NCBI GenBank assembly: GCA_003517725.1
Contig: DOZZ01000039.1
Location: 1 to 21,569 of the forward strand
Length of the DNA stretch: 21,569 nt
Reading direction: 5' to 3'
Source of the DNA: Bryobacterales bacterium
GTDB taxonomy: Bacteria > Acidobacteriota > Terriglobia > Bryobacterales > Bryobacteraceae
Of this stretch, positions 1-7,613 are shown piece by piece. Below the pieces are notes generated by a model. It ran no database searches. It worked only from the letters and a program-made list of their open reading frames with translations, and was not told where the DNA came from. Position 1 is the first letter of the stretch. Every line of letters begins with the position of its first letter. Made by a program: the position numbers and the translations under genes.

Positions 1-56
1 GTGCAGTCGGGCTGAAAGCCCTCCGCAGGCTGAACGCCCGCCCCACGTACCGACTG
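1..56. repeat. Nested inverted repeat (REP-like) beyond the dehydratase stop
   Basis: An outer inverted repeat CAGTCGG (4-10) / CCGACTG (50-56) encloses a smaller hairpin GGGCT-GAA-AGCCC (9-21) and a second GC-rich segment, CAGGCTGAACGCCCG, built on a similar GGCTGAA-GCC pattern. It lies 39 bases beyond the stop of the minus-strand dehydratase, so it could act as its transcription terminator, although no T-run follows. I infer from memory of acidobacterial genomes that such GGCTGAAAGCC-type intergenic elements are dispersed repeats. The sequence itself shows only the palindromes. The element may continue to the left of the window. Confidence 0.45.
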
Positions 57-94
57 AGGAAGTTTATTCGACGCCGCTTGTAGTTGTCGCCTGA

Positions 95-1843
95 TTACGG
101 ATTGCGGCGGAGAAAGTCGAAGTCGCAGCCTTGGTGGGCCTGGTTGACGTGCTCCCAGTAGAGGCGGCCGTAGCCACGAGTGTAGGGCGAGGCCGGCGGA
201 GTGAACGCGGACAGGCGGCGGGCTAGTTCTTCGGGCGGCAGGTTTACCTCGATACGGCGGTTGGGGACGTCTAGCGTGATGGAGTCTCCCGTGCGCACGG
301 CGGCTAACGGGCCGCCCGCGGCGGATTCGGGGGCGATGTGCAACACGACGGTGCCGAAACTGGTGCCGCTCATGCGCGCGTCACTGATGCGCACTACATC
401 GTTTATTCCTTGACGCAGCAGCGCCTTCGGCATCGGGATGTGGCCCCATTCGGGCATGCCCGGGCCCCCCTTCGGGCCTGCGTTCTTCAGCACCAGCACG
501 GTGTCGCTGGTGACTGGAAGATTTTCGTTATCGACGCCGTCGAGCATCTGCTGGTAACTTTCGAAGACGTGGGCCGGGCCGGTGTGAGTCAGCAGCGCCG
601 GGGAAGCGGCGGTTTGCTTGATCACGGCGCCACCGGGCGCGAGATTGCCGCCCAGGATGGCGATGCCGCCTTCGGAGTGCAGCGGCGCGGCGGCCGGGCG
701 GATCACGTCGCGGTCGTGACACACGGCGCCGGCAATATTCTCGGCTAAGGTTTTGCCCGTGACCGTGAGTGCGCCGGCGTGCAGCAGCGGGAGCAACTCC
801 TGGAGCAGCGCGCTGACGCCGCCGGCGGCGAAGAACTCTTCCATCAGGAACTGGCCCGACGGTTTGATGTTGGCGAGATAGGGCGTGCGGCGCGAGATGA
901 CGTCGAACTCAGAGAGCGCGAGGTCGATGCCCAGCCGGCCCGCGAGCGCCAGTAGATGGACCACGGCGTTAGTAGAACCGCCCAGCGCCATGCAGGCCGT
1001 GATGGCGTTTTCAAGAGCATCGCGCGTGATGATGCGCGATGGGCGCAGATCTTCAAGAACCATCTGGACCGCGCGGCGGCCGCTATGCTCAGCCATCAAG
1101 AGGCGGCGCGAATCGACTGCTGGAATAGCCGCGCAGCCGGGCAGCGTCATGCCCATGGCTTCGGCCAGGCAGGCCATGGTGCTGGCGGTGCCCATGACGG
1201 TGCAGTGGCCGGGGCTGCGGGCCAGGCCGGCTTCCACTTCGCACCACTCTTCGGGGGTGAGGCGGTTGGTGCGGTAGAGGTCAAAGAGCTGGCGGCCGTC
1301 GGTGCCGGAGCCAAGCCGGCGCATCTTCCACTGGCCGCTGAGCATGGGGCCGCCGGTGACCACGATGGCGGGCAGGTCGGCGGAGGCCGCGCCCATCAAT
1401 TGCGCGGGCGTGGTCTTGTCGCAGCCGCAGAGCAGCACCACGCCGTCGATGGGGTTGCCGCGGATGGACTCCTCCACGTCCATAGCCATCAGGTTGCGGA
1501 AGAGCATGGCGGTGGGGCGCAGGAACATCTCGCCGAGCGAGATGGTGGGGAACTCGAGGGGCACGCCGCCTGCCGCCCACACGCCGCGTTTGACAGCTTC
1601 GGCTACCGTGCGAAGGTGGGCGTTGCAGTTGTTCAGTTCGCTCCAGGAGTTGCAGATGCCGATGATGGGCTTGCCGGCGAAGATGTCGTCGCCGAAACCT
1701 TCGGAGCGGAGCCAGGCGCGGCGCGCGAAGCTGTAGTAGTCGCCTTTAGACCACCATTCCGCACTGCGCAGCGCCGGCACATCCGAAAGTGTACCGGATG
1801 TTTTCGAAAAGCCGCCGTGAGATAATGGGGAATTCAGCAGCAT
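95..1843 (-). CDS. IlvD/Edd-family dehydratase, pentonate (L-arabinonate-like) type
   Basis: It should dehydrate a sugar acid (pentonate or a related aldonate) to a 2-keto-3-deoxy acid in the cytoplasm, using an iron-sulfur cluster and Mg2+. It is 582 residues from the chosen ATG, the usual length for the family. The three expected cluster cysteines are visible: GICNSWS (about C64), CGCDKTTP (about C141, followed by the DK metal-binding pair) and GHCTVMGTASTMA (about C214). The N-terminal LRSAEWW pattern and the VKRGVWAAGGVPLEFPTISLGE region fit the arabinonate/xylonate dehydratase branch rather than biosynthetic IlvD or Edd. The frame is open upstream to 1906, but that would lie well inside the sigma gene. 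The ATG at 1843 overlaps the sigma ATG, and a GTG at 1780 just before LRSAEWW is an alternative. Neither has a clear Shine-Dalgarno sequence. No sugar-transport or other pentonate genes lie nearby, so the substrate is uncertain. Family call sure, substrate not. Confidence 0.9.
   Translation of the reverse strand: MLLNSPLSHGGFSKTSGTLSDVPALRSAEWWSKGDYYSFARRAWLRSEGFGDDIFAGKPIIGICNSWSELNNCNAHLRTVAEAVKRGVWAAGGVPLEFPTISLGEMFLRPTAMLFRNLMAMDVEESIRGNPIDGVVLLCGCDKTTPAQLMGAASADLPAIVVTGGPMLSGQWKMRRLGSGTDGRQLFDLYRTNRLTPEEWCEVEAGLARSPGHCTVMGTASTMACLAEAMGMTLPGCAAIPAVDSRRLLMAEHSGRRAVQMVLEDLRPSRIITRDALENAITACMALGGSTNAVVHLLALAGRLGIDLALSEFDVISRRTPYLANIKPSGQFLMEEFFAAGGVSALLQELLPLLHAGALTVTGKTLAENIAGAVCHDRDVIRPAAAPLHSEGGIAILGGNLAPGGAVIKQTAASPALLTHTGPAHVFESYQQMLDGVDNENLPVTSDTVLVLKNAGPKGGPGMPEWGHIPMPKALLRQGINDVVRISDARMSGTSFGTVVLHIAPESAAGGPLAAVRTGDSITLDVPNRRIEVNLPPEELARRLSAFTPPASPYTRGYGRLYWEHVNQAHQGCDFDFLRRNP
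1801..1810. promoter_or_regulatory. TTTTCGAAAA palindrome between divergent starts
   Basis: This perfect 10-base palindrome sits 31 bases upstream of the ECF sigma ATG. It lies inside the first codons of the dehydratase if that gene starts at 1843, or in its leader if it starts at the GTG at 1780. It is followed by GATAAT (1821-1826), a possible -10-like element for the sigma gene, without a recognisable -35. It could be an operator shared by the two divergent genes, or chance. Confidence 0.25.
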
Positions 1844-2468
1844 GAGTGCACCGGGCAGTGAAGCAATCGTATCGGAGGAGTCGGGCGACCTGGCGCTGGC
1901 GCGCACGGGCGACGCGCAGGCGTTTGCGAACCTGATCCAGCGCTACGAGGGCAAAATCTTCCGCCTGGCGCAGCATATTACGCAGAATCGCGAAGATGCC
2001 GAGGACGTGCTGCAGGAAACCTTCCTGAAAGCCTATACGCACCTGGACCAGTTCCAGGGCAATTCCAAGTTTTACACCTGGATTGTCCGCATCGCGGTGA
2101 ACCAGGCGCTCATGAAGCTAAGAAAACGCAAAACTGACCGGACCGTTTCGATGGATGAAGGCATCGATACAGGTGAGGACATTGTGGCGCGCGAGATCGC
2201 AACGTGGGACCCCAGCCCGGAAGAGCAGTACGGCCGCGAAGAGTTAGCCGAAATTCTGGATTCCGCGGTGCAGAGCCTGGCCCCGGCGTATCGCACGGTA
2301 TTCGTTTTGCGGGACATCGAAGATCTTTCGACGGAGGAGACGGCGGCGGCGCTGGACCTTTCCATTCCGGCGGTGAAGAGCCGCCTGCTGCGCGCGCGGC
2401 TGCAACTGCGCGAGAAGCTCACCAAGTTTTTCAAACACAAGGGGGACGACGCTTTTGCTTACATGTAA
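1842..2468 (+). CDS. ECF sigma factor (RpoE-like)
   Basis: This 208-residue sigma-70 family extracytoplasmic-function factor redirects RNA polymerase to stress-type promoters. Region 2 spans about residues 22-95. It includes the segment LAQHITQNREDAEDVLQETF, typical of the -10 recognition and core-binding helices, and the WIVRIAVNQALMKLRKRK segment. Region 4 spans about residues 140-195, with the helix-turn-helix LSTEETAAALDLSIPAVKSR. The linker is acidic. A GGGG stretch at 1827-1830 is a weak ribosome-binding candidate. The gene's 3' end overlaps the next gene, a zinc-type anti-sigma factor, by 14 bases, so the two should be co-translated and work as a pair. It is divergent from the dehydratase with overlapping ATGs. 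Family certain; regulon unknown. Confidence 0.94.
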   Translation: MSAPGSEAIVSEESGDLALARTGDAQAFANLIQRYEGKIFRLAQHITQNREDAEDVLQETFLKAYTHLDQFQGNSKFYTWIVRIAVNQALMKLRKRKTDRTVSMDEGIDTGEDIVAREIATWDPSPEEQYGREELAEILDSAVQSLAPAYRTVFVLRDIEDLSTEETAAALDLSIPAVKSRLLRARLQLREKLTKFFKHKGDDAFAYM

Positions 2469-2697
2469 GGACTTTCTGTCCGAGCTAAGCGACTACCTCG
2501 ACGACAGCGTGGACAGCGAGATCAAGGCCAAGCTCGAAGAGCACATCAAGGCTTGCCCCAACTGCTGGGTGGTGTGCGACACGACGCGCAAAACCATTCA
2601 GGTGTACAAGGGCCAGACGGAGTGCTCGATTCCGCTCGATATCCACGCGCGCCTGATGGCCGCTATCGAGAAAAAGTGCGCGGAGCGCGGGAAGTAG
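2455..2697 (+). CDS. Small soluble zinc-type anti-sigma factor
   Basis: This 80-residue protein has the zinc anti-sigma (ZAS/zf-HC2) signature H-x3-C-x2-C (H30, C34, C37), plus C4 and C41 that could contribute to a metal or redox site. It should bind and silence the ECF sigma factor encoded immediately upstream. There is no transmembrane segment, so unlike many RsiW-type partners it is cytoplasmic and would sense redox, metal or a small ligand rather than cleavage in the membrane. The start is TTG at 2455: a strong AAGGGGGA Shine-Dalgarno (2439-2446) lies about 8 bases upstream, and no ATG is available before the CKDFLSELSDYLD helix typical of the family N-terminus. Overlap with the sigma gene implies translational coupling. 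Confidence 0.88.
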   Translation: MLTCKDFLSELSDYLDDSVDSEIKAKLEEHIKACPNCWVVCDTTRKTIQVYKGQTECSIPLDIHARLMAAIEKKCAERGK

Positions 2698-2721
2698 CGC
2701 GCTTCCGGACCTTTCGGAAAG

Positions 2722-2753
2722 CCGCGTGGGTCAGTCGGGATTATCCTACGCGG
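2722..2753. terminator. Possible bidirectional hairpin between convergent genes
   Basis: CCGCGTGGG (2722-2730) can pair with CCTACGCGG (2745-2753), nine pairs with one G-T wobble, around a 14-base loop. It lies between the anti-sigma stop and the stop of the convergent oxidoreductase, which falls inside the right arm. No T-run follows on either strand, so termination is only a suggestion. Confidence 0.3.
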
Positions 2754-3945
2754 CCGCGTCTATAATCTTCTGCCTATTCTCAGGCGAGAGAAACTCGCTG
2801 GACGAGACCGTCCCAGCAAGACACCCGAAGAAACTGTCCATCGCTTGTTGGTCTCGGAGAAGCGCCTGGTGAAACTGCCGCATTTCGGCGTTTGGCGTCT
2901 CAAGAGAGGCCATAGCACAGGTGAATTCGTACATTTCGGAAACCGCATCGTTGCGCTTCTGCTCGTATTCCTGAAGCGCTTGCTCCATGTTGCGGTTTCC
3001 CGAAAAACCGCTATCCAGCGCGTCACTCAGCAATTCAGCATCGCGAAAAGCGTCGGTGATCCCCTGGGCCGTAACTGGATCTTTATGATATCCAGCATCT
3101 CCGACAAGAGCCCAACCCGGTCCGTACGGCTTGCGGAAGAAATTCGGCACGTCGGCCATTCCCCGCAAGCGCTCTTCACGCCTGCCGCCTTCGAGAAAAG
3201 CGCCAACTTCAGGAACCTGCCTTAGCGTGCGCAAATAGTTTCCCTCGATGTCGCTCCTAATCTCGTGAAACTGATCGTGAGTCCAGAGGGTTAGAACCAG
3301 AGTCAGTCCGTCGTTAGTGGGCGCGAGAATCGACATGCAGCGTTCCCGCAAGTAAGCCTGAACACCGTTGGTGCGAATGCCGCTCCAGTACGAGTAATAC
3401 CAGCAGGTGATGGCTGGCCTGGTTCTATATTCAGGCGCGACGGCCGTCCGCGCCACCAGCGAGTGCAGTCCATCGGCGCCAATCACAACGCGTGCTTTTT
3501 CGTCTATGGTTCGTCCGCCCCGCGAGTGCCCGCGAATGCCAGTGAACCGGCCGTTCTCGGTCAGGATGGCCGTGACAGAAAACCGTTCTCGAAGCTCGGC
3601 ACCGGCAGCGACGGCGGCATCCACTAAAATTTTGTCCAGGGCCGTGCGGCGCACGCAGTAGGCATCTTCGACGCCCTCGGACGGCGGGAGAACGCCGCTC
3701 AACGCGTACGAACCCAAGTCCATCTTCACATCTTTAACGGGCGGGCAATTCGACGCGACTACGTTATTAAGCAAGCCCCAGCGCTGAAGACGCGCTATGC
3801 CGGGCTGCCAAATCATGTGACCCGAAATCGTATCGCTCGGAAAGCAGGCCCGATCTAGCAGCAGTACACGATATCCCTTCCGGCCGAGCAGCATGGCAAC
3901 CGGTGAACCCGCGCACCGCGCGCCAATGACAATAACGTCGTACAT
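2746..3945 (-). CDS. FAD-dependent monooxygenase-like oxidoreductase
   Basis: This 399-residue flavoprotein belongs to the PHBH/UbiH-type (group A monooxygenase, geranylgeranyl-reductase-like) superfamily. An N-terminal Rossmann fold begins YDVIVIGARCAGSP, a GxGxxG variant with residues G8 and G13. D31 ends the second strand and should bind the ribose. The family motif GADG (156-159) and the second FAD motif GDAGYHKDP (282-290) are intact. It likely uses NAD(P)H and O2 to hydroxylate or reduce a small hydrophobic substrate in the cytoplasm. The start is backed by GGCGGAG five bases upstream of the ATG. It is divergent from a DUF4242 gene and has no biosynthetic partners nearby, so the substrate cannot be named. 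The WxWxIP motif of flavin-dependent halogenases is absent. Confidence 0.85.
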   Translation of the reverse strand: MYDVIVIGARCAGSPVAMLLGRKGYRVLLLDRACFPSDTISGHMIWQPGIARLQRWGLLNNVVASNCPPVKDVKMDLGSYALSGVLPPSEGVEDAYCVRRTALDKILVDAAVAAGAELRERFSVTAILTENGRFTGIRGHSRGGRTIDEKARVVIGADGLHSLVARTAVAPEYRTRPAITCWYYSYWSGIRTNGVQAYLRERCMSILAPTNDGLTLVLTLWTHDQFHEIRSDIEGNYLRTLRQVPEVGAFLEGGRREERLRGMADVPNFFRKPYGPGWALVGDAGYHKDPVTAQGITDAFRDAELLSDALDSGFSGNRNMEQALQEYEQKRNDAVSEMYEFTCAMASLETPNAEMRQFHQALLRDQQAMDSFFGCLAGTVSSSEFLSPENRQKIIDAAA

Positions 3946-3996
3946 CAGAACTCCGCCAGGGGCCCTGGAGGCTCACCCAGCGCTACTCGCCCGACA

Positions 3997-4005
3997 TGGT
4001 ATCAT
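3997..4005 (+). promoter_or_regulatory. Extended -10 promoter candidate for the DUF4242 gene
   Basis: TGGTATCAT is an extended -10 element (TGn plus TATCAT, five of six matches to TATAAT). It sits so that transcription would begin about 27 bases before the ATG at 4039. No good -35 is visible, which is normal for extended -10 promoters. It lies in the divergent gap with the oxidoreductase. Confidence 0.4.
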
Positions 4006-4038
4006 CTCTCAGCTAACTTAGACGGAAGAGGGGGCGGT

Positions 4039-4311
4039 ATGCCGAAATTCGTCATCGAGCGCGATATTCCAGGAGCGGGCAAAATGACGCAAGCGGAAGC
4101 TCACGAAGCCGCGCTGAAGTCTCTGGAAGCACTCAAAGACCTAGGGCCTAAGATCCAGTGGCTGCACAGCTACGTGACCGAAGATAAGGTGTATTGCATC
4201 TATTTGGCGCCGGATGAGGAAATGATTTACGAACACGCCAAGCGAGCGGGATTTCCGGTTAATCGCGTCTCGGCCGTACGTCGATTGATGGACGCGACGG
4301 CGGCGGAATAA
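4039..4311 (+). CDS. DUF4242 family small protein
   Basis: This 90-residue cytoplasmic protein matches the DUF4242 pattern: an N-terminal MPKFVIERDIPGAG strand, a central PKIQWLHSYVTEDKVYCIYLAP core containing the conserved HSYV and C53, and a C-terminal AGFPVNRVSAVRRLMD segment. Family members are small dimeric ferredoxin-like alpha/beta proteins. One actinobacterial member is reported to bind nickel, but the role in general is unknown. The start is supported by a very strong purine-rich ribosome-binding site, GGAAGAGGGGG (4023-4033). It stands alone, convergent with the kinase gene (3-base gap) and divergent from the flavin oxidoreductase, with which it may share a regulatory region. Family call sure, function unknown. 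Confidence 0.88.
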   Translation: MPKFVIERDIPGAGKMTQAEAHEAALKSLEALKDLGPKIQWLHSYVTEDKVYCIYLAPDEEMIYEHAKRAGFPVNRVSAVRRLMDATAAE

Positions 4312-4314
4312 ACA

Positions 4315-7300
4315 TCAACTGGTTGCTTCCGAAGCCAGCGCATACTCAACCGCCTCGTCCATGGACATGCTTGCTCCGTCCATCCACGCATGCGCGGCGG
4401 CGCTGCTCTCAAGACTCTTCCGGGCTGACGCAAGTTCGGCATCGAGCTTGGCCCTAACGGAAGGTGGAAGCGGAATCCCACTCGCCTGCCGTAAGCTCAA
4501 GGATGCGCCGGCCATGCGAAGCGCTCGCTCCCACATGCCTGCGTTCGAAGCCGAGCATGCCATCTCTTCCAGCACGCCGATGACATCCTGCCGCTGCGCA
4601 AGGGCTTGAAAAAGGGATAAAGCTTCCGAGTAGAGGGTTCGCGCCTCATCGTGGCTGCCCTGTTCACGTGCCAAACTTCCGAGGTCCGCCAAAGACTGGG
4701 CGATCCCGGGACGCTCATCCAATGATCGGAAAGCTTCTAGCGCCTGCAGGTACATCAAGCGTGCCGTCGCGGAATCACCCTGCTCGCGCGCCACATCACC
4801 CTGATGGTTCAACGACCAAGCCACGCCCTCCTGATCCCCCAGGCTTTGAAACGTCTTCCGGCATTCCTCATGCAAGGACGCAGCCACCGTATAATCTCCT
4901 TGGGCCCGCACGACATCCGCAAGGTTACTCATGGTGCGGGCGGCGGAGATTTGGTCGCCAAGCTCTTGCCAGATGCTTAAACTATCCATGAACATCGACC
5001 GCGCCGCGGCATAGTTCCCGCAATCGCGATTGGCGATTGCAAAGCTGTTGAGAACGGCCAGAATACCAGGCTTGTCAGCCAGTTCCCGATATAGCAGCAG
5101 AGATTCTTCGAAGAGTTCACGAGAGCCGTCAAAGTCTCCATGCGAAAGTGCTAAATTCCCGGCGCTATAAAGAGCCTTCGCCCGCAATCTGGCAGGGCCG
5201 GCTGCGCCGGGCAATCGAAGGATGGCACTGAATCGGCGGCGCCCTTCCATCGAGTGCCCGTGATTATGCCAGGAATAAAACAGAGCGTTGGCGAGGCGCA
5301 TGCTCCACTCTGCGTTGCCCGCCTCGATAAGCCAATCCAGCGCGGCCCGCAAGTTGTCGCGCTCCAGGCTGAATCGTTCCGTCCAAGCCCGCTGCTCCGG
5401 ATGCCCGATCTCAACCGCGCTTTCCTCTGCCAGGACTAAACAGTACGCGGCATGGGCGCGACGTGTGGAAGGCGCGTCCCCGCTCGCATCGAGTCGCTCT
5501 AGCCCATACTCGCGAATTGTTTCCAGCATTTCAAAGCGGGCGTCTCCATCCGGCTGCGGAAACTGCCGAATGAGATTGTTATCCACGAGCGATGCCATGC
5601 CTTCGAATAAGTCAAATTCGAGGTCGCACCGCGTATTCGCAACGGCTTCAGCCGATTCTAGGGTGCAACCCCCGGTGAACACCGACAACCTCCGGAACAG
5701 CTTTTGCTGCCCCGCGCCGAGCAGTTCGTAGCTCCAGTCGATTGCTCCGCGCAAAGTTCGCTGTCGCGCGGGCTGGTCCCGTGGACCACCAGTCAGGAAT
5801 TGCAAGCGTGTTTGCAATCGCGCCAGCATTGCCGGTGGGGGCAGCATTTTGGTTCGGGCAGCGGCCAGTTCAATCGCTAGCGGCAGGCCATCTAAGCGGG
5901 CGCAAATTTGGGCAATAGCGCGTGCGTTATCCTCATCCCAAATCAGATCCGGTTTAACCGCCGACGCGCGCTCGAAAAACAAAGCCACCGCCGGGCATTC
6001 AAGCAGTGTTTTTATGGCCGGCAATCGCCCTGAGTCGGGTAATTTCAGAGGCGGCACCGAAAACTCGCGCTCCCCATATAGGCGCAGTACTGCACGACTG
6101 GTAGCGAGGACTTTCAGTGCGGGCGCCGCTGAAAGCAGATCCGAGATCAAGGGTGCAGCTTCTAGCACCTGCTCAAAGTTGTCGATCAGTATCAACATCG
6201 GTTCTGCGTCGCTTAGCTGACTTTGCAACTGAGCCAGCAGCGATTGCGAACCAGTTTGCCGAAGCCCTAAGCTCTGCGCGATAGCCGAGAGCACTAGGGC
6301 CGGGTCCGTGACTGCGGCGAGCGCGACAAAGAACACGCCTCCCGGGAACCTGGCTCGGACCTCGGTTGCTAGCTCCACCCCCAATGCCGTCTTGCCAGTG
6401 CCGCCCGGACCGGTAAGGGTCAACAGGCGAGTCCCCGGTCGCAACAAGAGATTTTGGGCAGCGGCCAACTCGTTCTCGCGGCCGATAAGAGTCGTACGGG
6501 ACACCGGCAGATTTCCCGGCGCGCGAAAATGCGATCGTCGCGGCGTCTCCGCCAGGTGATCACGGACCATCGTGAGATCGTGCGCAAGATCCTGAGTGGA
6601 CGCATAACGTTCCTCCGGCTTTTTTGCCAGGCACCGCTCCAGCGCCCACTGCAGAGGCGGCGGTATCTGAGGGTTGAGTTGGCCGATCAAGTCTGGCTCT
6701 CCGCGAAGAATAGCCACTAGGGTTTCGATAGGTGTCGCTTCCCGAAACGCCGGCTTTCCAGTCACCATTTCATACAAGATTGCGCCGAATGAGAATTGGT
6801 CGGAGCGGAAGTCCACGGGCTGACCTTCAGCCTGCTCCGGCGACATGTACCCGATAGTTCCCAAAATCGTACCGGCCCCAGTTACAGGAGCTTTAGCCAG
6901 GGAGAGCGTGAACTCTTCGAAGATCGGACCGGGAGTTCCGAGTTTTGCCAATCCGAAATCGAGCAGCTTTAACAACCCGGTGCCGGTGACTATGATGTTT
7001 TCAGGTTTTAAATCCCGGTGGACAATCCCTTTAGCATGCGCGGTCGCCAGCGCGTCGGCCGCCTGTACCGCCAGGGCCAGCAATTTTTCTAAGGGAATAG
7101 GTCCTTCCAAGAGAATCTCTCGCAGGTTACGCCCCTGGACTAGCTCCATAACAATGAACGAGACTGAGTCCACACATCCGATGTCGTAAATGGTAACGAT
7201 GTTCGGGTGGTTCAGGGCCGACGCAGAGCGAGCTTCCAGTTCAAATCGCTTGATCGCCTGCGGATCGCCCCCCACTCTCTGCCGGAGCACTTTCACGGCG

Positions 7301-7587
7301 ACCTCGCGACTCAGCCGCGTGTCGCTGGCACGGTACACCTCTCCCATGCCGCCGGCCGCAAGAAAGGAGTCAATGCGGTACACCCCCAGGAGCGTGCCCG
7401 GCGGTAAGGGGCCAGCCCCGGCCAGCACCTGCGAATCCAGCAGCCCGGCGATGGATTGAGCCAGGAGCGATTTGACTTCACCTCGCAGGTCGGGCTCAGC
7501 CTGAGCCAGCAGAGCTTCCCGTTCGGCGGGGCGCTCCAGGACCGCGTGGTACAGCCGCTCGATCTGAGCCCAGCGATCCGGCGTCAT
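4315..7587 (-). CDS. Hanks-type Ser/Thr kinase fused to STAND ATPase and TPR array
   Basis: This 1090-residue soluble signalling protein reads in order as follows. Residues 1-65 are a helical N-terminal extension starting MTPDRW, typical of acidobacterial kinases. The kinase domain (about 70-345) has the G-loop LAAGGMGEVY (76-85), K99, E118, HRDLKPEN (190-197), DFG (210-212) and SPEQ (249-252), so it should be active. The AfsR/LuxR-type STAND (NB-ARC-like) ATPase has Walker A GPGGTGKT (393-400), Walker B LILIDN (465-470) and the GLPLAIELAA motif. A winged-helix/linker region follows, then about six TPRs (roughly 803-1035). No transmembrane segment is seen. It lies downstream of the peptidase gene and divergent from an ECF sigma gene. 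A GTG at 7617 overlaps the peptidase stop as GTGA and would add ten residues. I prefer the ATG at 7587 because the family begins MTPxRW, but neither start has a clear Shine-Dalgarno. It probably phosphorylates the neighbouring sigma or a partner bound by the TPRs (inference). Confidence 0.92.
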   Translation of the reverse strand: MTPDRWAQIERLYHAVLERPAEREALLAQAEPDLRGEVKSLLAQSIAGLLDSQVLAGAGPLPPGTLLGVYRIDSFLAAGGMGEVYRASDTRLSREVAVKVLRQRVGGDPQAIKRFELEARSASALNHPNIVTIYDIGCVDSVSFIVMELVQGRNLREILLEGPIPLEKLLALAVQAADALATAHAKGIVHRDLKPENIIVTGTGLLKLLDFGLAKLGTPGPIFEEFTLSLAKAPVTGAGTILGTIGYMSPEQAEGQPVDFRSDQFSFGAILYEMVTGKPAFREATPIETLVAILRGEPDLIGQLNPQIPPPLQWALERCLAKKPEERYASTQDLAHDLTMVRDHLAETPRRSHFRAPGNLPVSRTTLIGRENELAAAQNLLLRPGTRLLTLTGPGGTGKTALGVELATEVRARFPGGVFFVALAAVTDPALVLSAIAQSLGLRQTGSQSLLAQLQSQLSDAEPMLILIDNFEQVLEAAPLISDLLSAAPALKVLATSRAVLRLYGEREFSVPPLKLPDSGRLPAIKTLLECPAVALFFERASAVKPDLIWDEDNARAIAQICARLDGLPLAIELAAARTKMLPPPAMLARLQTRLQFLTGGPRDQPARQRTLRGAIDWSYELLGAGQQKLFRRLSVFTGGCTLESAEAVANTRCDLEFDLFEGMASLVDNNLIRQFPQPDGDARFEMLETIREYGLERLDASGDAPSTRRAHAAYCLVLAEESAVEIGHPEQRAWTERFSLERDNLRAALDWLIEAGNAEWSMRLANALFYSWHNHGHSMEGRRRFSAILRLPGAAGPARLRAKALYSAGNLALSHGDFDGSRELFEESLLLYRELADKPGILAVLNSFAIANRDCGNYAAARSMFMDSLSIWQELGDQISAARTMSNLADVVRAQGDYTVAASLHEECRKTFQSLGDQEGVAWSLNHQGDVAREQGDSATARLMYLQALEAFRSLDERPGIAQSLADLGSLAREQGSHDEARTLYSEALSLFQALAQRQDVIGVLEEMACSASNAGMWERALRMAGASLSLRQASGIPLPPSVRAKLDAELASARKSLESSAAAHAWMDGASMSMDEAVEYALASEATS

Positions 7588-7613
7588 CAGAAGGCCGCGT
7601 AGGGCCGATTTTA

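Noticed and set aside
956..1825. 289-residue open frame on the plus strand
   Set aside because: It is antisense to the dehydratase, rich in His/Ala/Gly without a recognisable domain, as expected for a shadow of a GC-rich gene.
95..1843. Biosynthetic dihydroxy-acid dehydratase IlvD
   Set aside because: The LRSAEWW N-terminus and VKRGVWAAGG segment fit the pentonate dehydratase branch, and no branched-chain amino-acid genes are adjacent.
2746..3945. Flavin-dependent tryptophan halogenase
   Set aside because: The FAD fold fits, but the WxWxIP halogenase motif is absent, so it is left as a monooxygenase-like oxidoreductase.
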